Source of the DNA: Owenweeksia sp.
Lineage (GTDB): Bacteria; Bacteroidota; Bacteroidia; Flavobacteriales; Schleiferiaceae
Length of the DNA stretch: 47,034 nucleotides
NCBI GenBank assembly: GCA_028285465.1
Contig: JANQPD010000007.1
Coordinates: forward strand, 1-47,034
Reading direction: 5' to 3'
Program-made: the position numbers and the translations under genes
The notes under the pieces: model-generated
Told to the model about the DNA's origin: nothing
The model's database searches: none
The model's input: the letters and a program-made list of their open reading frames with translations, nothing else
Shown: one piece after another, positions 42,899 to 47,034 of the stretch
Layout: every line of letters starts with the position of its first letter
How positions within the stretch are numbered: the stretch's first letter is position 1

Positions 42899-43828
42899 TT
42901 ACCTGACCACCAGGCGGGCCTGGGCTACGGGTAAGGTGTTTTCCGTGATGAGCAACTGGTAAATCCCGGGGGGTAACGCATCTGCGTTAAAACGGGTGTG
43001 GTTTCCCTGGAAATCCTGTGCATGCAGTTTTTTTCCGCTCAGTGAAAAAACAAGGAGTTGACCTTTGGTGATGTACTGATGTGCAGCCAGACTCAGATGC
43101 GTTTCACCGGAGGCGGGATTGGGAAAAACACGGGCGGGGGCGAGTCCGGATTCTGCCAGGCTGCTGCACTCTCCCTGGTTGTCAATCACGATCTCATCGA
43201 TCATCCAGCCATCTTTGGTGTTCCCCACACTGTCTGAAACAAACGTGAAGCGCAGCAGTAAGCGAAAGGATTTTTTAATAGCGAAACAGGGAAACCAAAT
43301 CTCTGCGGTTTGCCATCCTCCGGAACTGCCGCTGAAGCCCAGTTTTCCCCCAACCAGGGAATCCTCAAAACCGTAAAAATTGGACGTGATGAGCCCATAA
43401 GGCCCGTAATCTGTGGTAAAAAAACGATCGATGCCATTGAAATCGGTGGTATCGGTAAGCAAATACCAGCTTTGCCCACCATCGCTGGAGGCTTCTACAT
43501 AGCCCCCGTCTCCCAGCGTATCTGTTTCAAAGCGGTGCTTAAAGCTTATGGAGGGAGCCCCTCCATACAATTCAAAGCCCAGGCAAAAACTAGAAGTGTT
43601 TCCGGATAAGTAGGTATTAACCGTATCGGTTACGATAGCGTTGTTCCCGCTAAAAGCAGAAGTAAATGAGGTCTTCGCCGGTTTGCCGATCTGCCACAGG
43701 TTATTCGCCTGGTTGCTATCTAAAGCAATAAGCGGGCTACTGCTTTCAAAGTCAACCGTGTCAATATCGGTTTGGGCATGCAGCAAAGCGATTAAGCACA
43801 AGAAGGGAAGGAGGAAGAAATTTTTCAT
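42899..43828 (-). CDS. T9SS type A sorting-domain protein
   Basis: This 309-residue secreted protein has a signal peptide (KNFFLLPFLCLIALLHAQ). A beta-rich domain resembles MAM/jelly-roll modules in Bacteroidota, with GFELYGGAPSISFKHRFETDTLGDGGYVEASSDGGQSW and WMIDEIVIDNQGEC. It ends in a type A sorting domain with RVFPNPASGETHLSL and ADALPPGIYQLLI. It is predicted to be exported by the type IX system to the surface or medium. It lies 37 nt after fbp on the same strand, possibly by read-through. Confidence 0.84.
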   Translation of the reverse strand: MKNFFLLPFLCLIALLHAQTDIDTVDFESSSPLIALDSNQANNLWQIGKPAKTSFTSAFSGNNAIVTDTVNTYLSGNTSSFCLGFELYGGAPSISFKHRFETDTLGDGGYVEASSDGGQSWYLLTDTTDFNGIDRFFTTDYGPYGLITSNFYGFEDSLVGGKLGFSGSSGGWQTAEIWFPCFAIKKSFRLLLRFTFVSDSVGNTKDGWMIDEIVIDNQGECSSLAESGLAPARVFPNPASGETHLSLAAHQYITKGQLLVFSLSGKKLHAQDFQGNHTRFNADALPPGIYQLLITENTLPVAQARLVVR

Positions 43829-43865
43829 GAGGATACAGGGTTTTAGTAATGAAACCCTAAGGTAC

Positions 43866-44876
43866 TCATTTCCTGTGTTTAGCCATAAACTCCTCTGCCT
43901 TTTCCACCATTTTCATACTGCCACAGAAAAAGGGTACACGTTGGTGAAGTTCTTCCGGTTGAATGTCCAGGATACGCGTATAGCCATCGGTAGCCTTGCC
44001 GCCTGCCTGTTCGATCAGAAAGGCCATGGGGTTGCATTCGTACAACAGGCGCAACTTCCCCTTGGGTGCTTTGGTGCCGGTAGGGTAAATGTAAATGCCA
44101 CCTTTGGTGAGGTTTCGGTGGAAATCGGCCACCAAAGATCCTATATAGCGCGAGGTAAAGGGGCGGTTGCTCGCCTCATCCAACTCTTGTACCCATTTGA
44201 TGTATTGCTTTACCCCTTCGGGGAAATGGATGTAGTTGCCTTCGTTGATGCTGTATATTTTCCCATCCCGGGGGGCTTGCATTTTGGGGTGTGAGAGAAA
44301 GAAAGACCCGATGCCCGGATCATAGGTAAAACCGTTTACTCCATTGCCTGTAGTATATACCAATATGGTAGAGGTGCCGTAAATCAGGTAACCGGCCGCT
44401 ACCTGTTTGTTCCCCGGCTGCAGGAAATCCTCTAATTGTACCGGGCTACCGGACGGGCTGATCCTGCGGTAAATGCTAAAGATGGTTCCTACTGACACAT
44501 TCACATCGATGTTGCTGGAACCGTCCAACGGGTCTATCAGCACAACGTATTTAGCTTCGGAATGTATGGGGTCATTGAAGCTTACAAAATCCTCCATTTC
44601 TTCCGAACCCAGCCCACAGATCTCACCCCGGCTTCGGAGCGTACTGATGAAAAGGTCGTTGGCCAGTACATCGAGCTTCATCTGGTCTTCCCCCTGCACA
44701 TTTTCGTGGCCCACCGCCCCGGTTATTTCTGCCAGCCCGGCTTTATTTATTTCCTGGTTCACCATTTTTCCAGCCAGGCGAATAGAACTTAACAAGGCAG
44801 AAAGCTCGCCTTTGGCATAGGGAAAATCCTTTTGGTTTTCGATGATAAACTCACCGAGCGTGGTATGTCTTTGCAT
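43866..44876 (-). CDS. fbp: class I fructose-1,6-bisphosphatase
   Basis: This gluconeogenic enzyme removes the C1 phosphate from fructose-1,6-bisphosphate. It has 336 residues. Seen: the metal-binding segments GLGSEEMED and [21 protein letters not shown] (DPLDGSSN at 115-122), the substrate loop [31 protein letters not shown] and the C-terminal [10 protein letters not shown]. The ATG at 44876 is preferred over the one at 44912, since homologues begin close to this point. A -7 element (TACATTTG on the minus strand) lies 24 nt upstream. Confidence 0.96.
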   Translation of the reverse strand: MQRHTTLGEFIIENQKDFPYAKGELSALLSSIRLAGKMVNQEINKAGLAEITGAVGHENVQGEDQMKLDVLANDLFISTLRSRGEICGLGSEEMEDFVSFNDPIHSEAKYVVLIDPLDGSSNIDVNVSVGTIFSIYRRISPSGSPVQLEDFLQPGNKQVAAGYLIYGTSTILVYTTGNGVNGFTYDPGIGSFFLSHPKMQAPRDGKIYSINEGNYIHFPEGVKQYIKWVQELDEASNRPFTSRYIGSLVADFHRNLTKGGIYIYPTGTKAPKGKLRLLYECNPMAFLIEQAGGKATDGYTRILDIQPEELHQRVPFFCGSMKMVEKAEEFMAKHRK

Positions 44877-44900
44877 AGTGGTTTGAGAAGTTGTGGAACG

Positions 44901-44908
44901 CAAATGTA
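44901..44908 (-). promoter_or_regulatory. fbp: candidate -7 element of fbp
   Basis: On the minus strand the bases read TACATTTG, a TAnnTTTG match 24 nt before the preferred fbp start. No -33 TTTG is seen. Confidence 0.55.
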
Positions 44909-44955
44909 GCATTATACTTTTTTGATACGGAACTAGTCCGGGAACAAGGGGTATC

Positions 44956-44963
44956 TATTTTTG
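44956..44963 (+). promoter_or_regulatory. candidate -7 element of the membrane-protein gene
   Basis: TATTTTTG matches TAnnTTTG and ends 11 nt before the ATG at 44975, divergent from fbp. The leader would be very short. Confidence 0.5.
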
Positions 44964-44974
44964 TGGCCGGTAAA

Positions 44975-45412
44975 ATGAGTATAGCAGAAGATATATTTAA
45001 AGAAGCGGGGAACCATGTGGATCGCTTGTGGCTATTTGTTATAGCCAGTTCTTCACTGGCTCTGGTCTTATTGCTTTTTGGCAGGAAACCTGCCCAGTGT
45101 TTTGCGCTGATGACCCTGGTTTGGGTGGTTATTAATGCGTGGATCACATTTTGGTTGCAGCAACACATACACCTGCCTGAGGCAACAAGGGTGGAATGGA
45201 CCTACCGGCACGTCAGCGGTATGATGTACATCAATGTACTGCTCGATGTGGTATACCTGCTGTGCGGGGCTTACCTTACAGGCTGGGGAACAAGATCTCC
45301 CGAACACAAGGTAATGCTTTCTGCTTTTGGAAAAGCGGTATACGTGCAGGGTGGGGGATTGCTCTTGTTGGATGCATACTTTTTGCTTAGCATTTTACTC
45401 ATTAGGCATTAA
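44975..45412 (+). CDS. integral membrane protein, four helices, unknown function
   Basis: This 145-residue protein has about four transmembrane helices: WLFVIASSSLALVLLLFG, CFALMTLVWVVINAWITFW, MMYINVLLDVVYLLCGAYLTG and a last GGGLLLLDAYFLLSILLI. The ATG at 44975 is preferred over 44891, because the upstream residues are unlikely to be translated from the promoter at 44956. It resembles the DUF6992-type small membrane proteins of Bacteroidota, but I am not sure of that assignment. It overlaps the convergent phosphoesterase gene by 4 nt. Confidence 0.68.
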   Translation: MSIAEDIFKEAGNHVDRLWLFVIASSSLALVLLLFGRKPAQCFALMTLVWVVINAWITFWLQQHIHLPEATRVEWTYRHVSGMMYINVLLDVVYLLCGAYLTGWGTRSPEHKVMLSAFGKAVYVQGGGLLLLDAYFLLSILLIRH

Positions 45413-46503
45413 TTTCTTTGTATTAGCTGTTCTCCCTTTAAATTACCCCGGTAATATTTCCCGTTTTGAATAAGCAGTAACTCCCCCGATTTTCCCTTTT
45501 TCATGCCGGCATCAATGGCGTACAATCTGTTTTTGAAAAAGGCGGTAATGGCAGGTTGAGTAGTATGGCCTACTACCAGATGATCAGCTTCGAATTGCTG
45601 TAGGATGTTGTCAAGTTGCTTGCCGTACTCCTTCTTTTTGAAAAAGGCCCGGTACCAGGGCAACCCCCGGGAACTCATCAGGTCGGCCAGCACGGGGTCT
45701 GATTTGGTTTCTTTTTGTGTAAGATCAATGGCTTTTTGATACAGGCGGTTTGTTTCCTGTACCGAAAGGGAGTGAGAAGCAATACGCGGAGAGATGCCTC
45801 CGTGTACAAATAGCGTGTTGTTGATCTTAACGATAGAAGGCCTGCTGCGCAGCCACCTGCCGAGCAAGGTGTTTTGCCCGTAAAGGCCGGAGTAGGGCAC
45901 ACCCAAAAGGCGAGCCGTTTTTTTGTATTTAGTATGGATAAACGCCAGGTCGTTTTGCAGCACCATAAACTCATGGTTGCCCAGGAGAAAGTGTACTTTT
46001 CCTCCTGCCCGCGTTGCCTGTTCCTCTAACGTATAGATCAGCCATAAGGCCTCTGTAACTTTCGGACCACGGTCAAAAACGTCACCTACGATCACCAGGT
46101 GCCCCTCCCCGAAGGTCCACTGCCGCCGGTTGTTGATGATATGGTGCGCTTGCAGCAGTTCCTCAAAGAGGTCATACTGTCCGTGAATATCGCTCACGGC
46201 CGCTATAACAGGCACCTCGGAGAAGGTAGCGGCACCGGGTATGAATTGTACCTTTTCCGTAGCTGCTTTTTTCTTCTGTACTTCTACCTCTCCGGCGATT
46301 ATGCGTTTGGTGACCAGGGTATCTCCTTCTATAAAGACATAGGGCCCATCGTCAAATTTTTTTGTTAAGCCAATGTGCTGGTCGAAAAGCTGCAGCTCAG
46401 AGAGGCCATAGGCATTTCGCTTTAGCTGTATGTAGCCGGAAATAGTGAGCCAAAGCAGGGCCAGAACGAGTACTGCACAAAAAGCTATGATTAATTTACG
46501 CAT
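45409..46503 (-). CDS. membrane-anchored metallophosphoesterase
   Basis: This 364-residue calcineurin-type phosphoesterase (Shewanella-like/PPP type) has an N-terminal membrane anchor (LIIAFCAVLVLALLWLTISGYI). Seen: the metal motifs VSDIHGQYDLF, VGDVFDRGPKV, LLGNHEFMVL, LFVHGGISP and VVGHTTQPAI, with the terminal IDAGMKKG. The anchor places the enzyme in the periplasm, unlike the cytosolic phosphoesterase at 31490. The substrate is unknown. It lies 24 nt downstream of the partial outer-membrane gene. Confidence 0.89.
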   Translation of the reverse strand: MRKLIIAFCAVLVLALLWLTISGYIQLKRNAYGLSELQLFDQHIGLTKKFDDGPYVFIEGDTLVTKRIIAGEVEVQKKKAATEKVQFIPGAATFSEVPVIAAVSDIHGQYDLFEELLQAHHIINNRRQWTFGEGHLVIVGDVFDRGPKVTEALWLIYTLEEQATRAGGKVHFLLGNHEFMVLQNDLAFIHTKYKKTARLLGVPYSGLYGQNTLLGRWLRSRPSIVKINNTLFVHGGISPRIASHSLSVQETNRLYQKAIDLTQKETKSDPVLADLMSSRGLPWYRAFFKKKEYGKQLDNILQQFEADHLVVGHTTQPAITAFFKNRLYAIDAGMKKGKSGELLLIQNGKYYRGNLKGEQLIQRN

Positions 46504-46527
46504 GAGATAAAGAAAGATGGAGCATGT

Positions 46528-47034
46528 TTACTCGAGGGAATAAGAAAAGAGTATACCAAGGATATTTTGCCGCTCGGGAACCCTGACGTTAAATTCCTGA
46601 TCTACCTGGTAAAAGGTATTGAGGTCACATTTTTTATTCACCTTCCATTCAAGCCCCAGCCGGTAGCGGTTCACGCGAAATTCGTTTTTCCCGCTAAGGA
46701 GGTAAAAGCTTTCATATTCCGCATAGGGATCTACCCGCTTGGATAGGTTATAGGATAACCCCAGCTGGTTCCTGACGAAAGATATTTGTTGCCCGGTATA
46801 GCTTACGTGGGCATGTTGCAGGCGCAAGCGGTATTTCACCGTGAGGTCTGTAGGCTTTAACTTTTTCTTCAGGTTTGCATCCAGCGAAAAACGGTGGCGG
46901 TTGCGGTTTGCATCAAATACCGTATAACGATATTGCAGCTTGAAGTTGAGAAAGTTGTAGGGTTTGTACCTGAGCCCTAATTCGGCAAAGGAGGATTTCA
47001 GGGCACGGAAGTTTTCGTTGATCCTGGTTTGTTG
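46528..47034 (-). CDS. outer-membrane protein, DUF2490-like (partial, 5' end outside window)
   Basis: The reading frame stays open from the stop at 46528 to the right edge, so at least 168 residues are present and the start lies beyond the window. The GTG at 46839 is internal. The visible part alternates aromatic and charged residues in strands such as KFKLQ-type NFLNFKLQYRYTVFD, RHRFSLDANLKKKLKP, SYNLSKRVDPYAEYESFY and FRVNRYRLGLEWKVN. It ends ILFSYSLE. This pattern matches DUF2490-type barrel proteins. Confidence 0.75.
   Translation of the reverse strand, partial: QQTRINENFRALKSSFAELGLRYKPYNFLNFKLQYRYTVFDANRNRHRFSLDANLKKKLKPTDLTVKYRLRLQHAHVSYTGQQISFVRNQLGLSYNLSKRVDPYAEYESFYLLSGKNEFRVNRYRLGLEWKVNKKCDLNTFYQVDQEFNVRVPERQNILGILFSYSLE

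Noticed and set aside
46528..46839. Complete 103-residue protein starting at GTG 46839
   Set aside because: The frame continues without a stop to the window edge with the same beta-strand pattern, so the GTG is internal to a longer gene.
1..47034. tRNA, rRNA, CRISPR array, insertion sequence or prophage
   Set aside because: I read the intergenic regions for cloverleaf-like, rRNA-like and spaced-repeat patterns and the genes for transposases, integrases and phage proteins; none was found.

Overview
The window is a stretch of chromosome from a member of the Bacteroidota, most likely a gliding, type IX secretion (T9SS) lineage of the Flavobacteriales or a relative. The evidence is as follows. 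There are gldF and gldG gliding genes. Three secreted proteins end in T9SS-type C-terminal sorting domains. SusD-free outer-membrane barrels, DUF5686 and DUF4340 proteins are present. The fused 3-hydroxyacyl-CoA dehydrogenase has its dehydrogenase half first. Several starts are preceded by the Bacteroidota -7 promoter element TAnnTTTG, and Shine-Dalgarno sequences are generally lacking. The genus cannot be fixed from the sequence. I saw no rRNA, tRNA, CRISPR array, insertion sequence or phage gene.

Layout. Positions 1-4326 carry a lipoprotein amidohydrolase, a long-chain acyl-CoA ligase and an unknown secreted coiled-coil protein. Positions 4330-8927 are a beta-oxidation operon (MarR-type regulator, fadB-like, fadA-like) interrupted by a four-helix-bundle (S23/IVP-type) gene. 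Positions 8888-12345 hold a structured intergenic element, a T9SS cargo protein with a PKD domain, an ECF-type sigma factor, and a protein whose layout (cytoplasmic N-terminus, one inner-membrane helix, long linker, outer-membrane barrel) fits the dual-membrane-spanning anti-sigma factors. An acyl-CoA dehydrogenase (12634-14442) follows, then a receiver-only response regulator, a DUF1015 protein and a YggS-type PLP protein. Positions 17159-21659 are envelope proteins (barrel, two LVIVD-type lipoproteins, DUF5686). Then come an exonuclease/GIY-YIG fusion, a phoH-purC-barrel operon, a tightly coupled operon of SAM hydrolase, ABM protein, gldF, gldG and DUF4340, and after it dnaN and a phosphoesterase. 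Two tandem paralogous barrel proteins and P5C dehydrogenase follow. The right third holds purQ, a threonine/serine dehydratase, an AddB-like nuclease, an Lrp regulator, an SDR, two T9SS proteins, fructose-bisphosphatase, a membrane protein, a second phosphoesterase and a partial outer-membrane protein running off the edge.

How parts work together. The strongest regulatory signal is a 16-bp palindrome found only in front of the marR-fad operon and in front of the distant acyl-CoA dehydrogenase gene. Both copies lie exactly 9 nt upstream of a TAnnTTTG element. This predicts a small fatty-acid degradation regulon controlled by the MarR protein. The most unusual module is the sigma factor plus double-membrane anti-sigma candidate next to a T9SS-secreted protein, which would pass information from the cell surface to RNA polymerase through one polypeptide. 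Other points of interest are the four-helix-bundle insertion with inverted flanks, a 104-nt inverted-repeat element at 8888-8991, and a duplicated barrel-plus-terminator unit.
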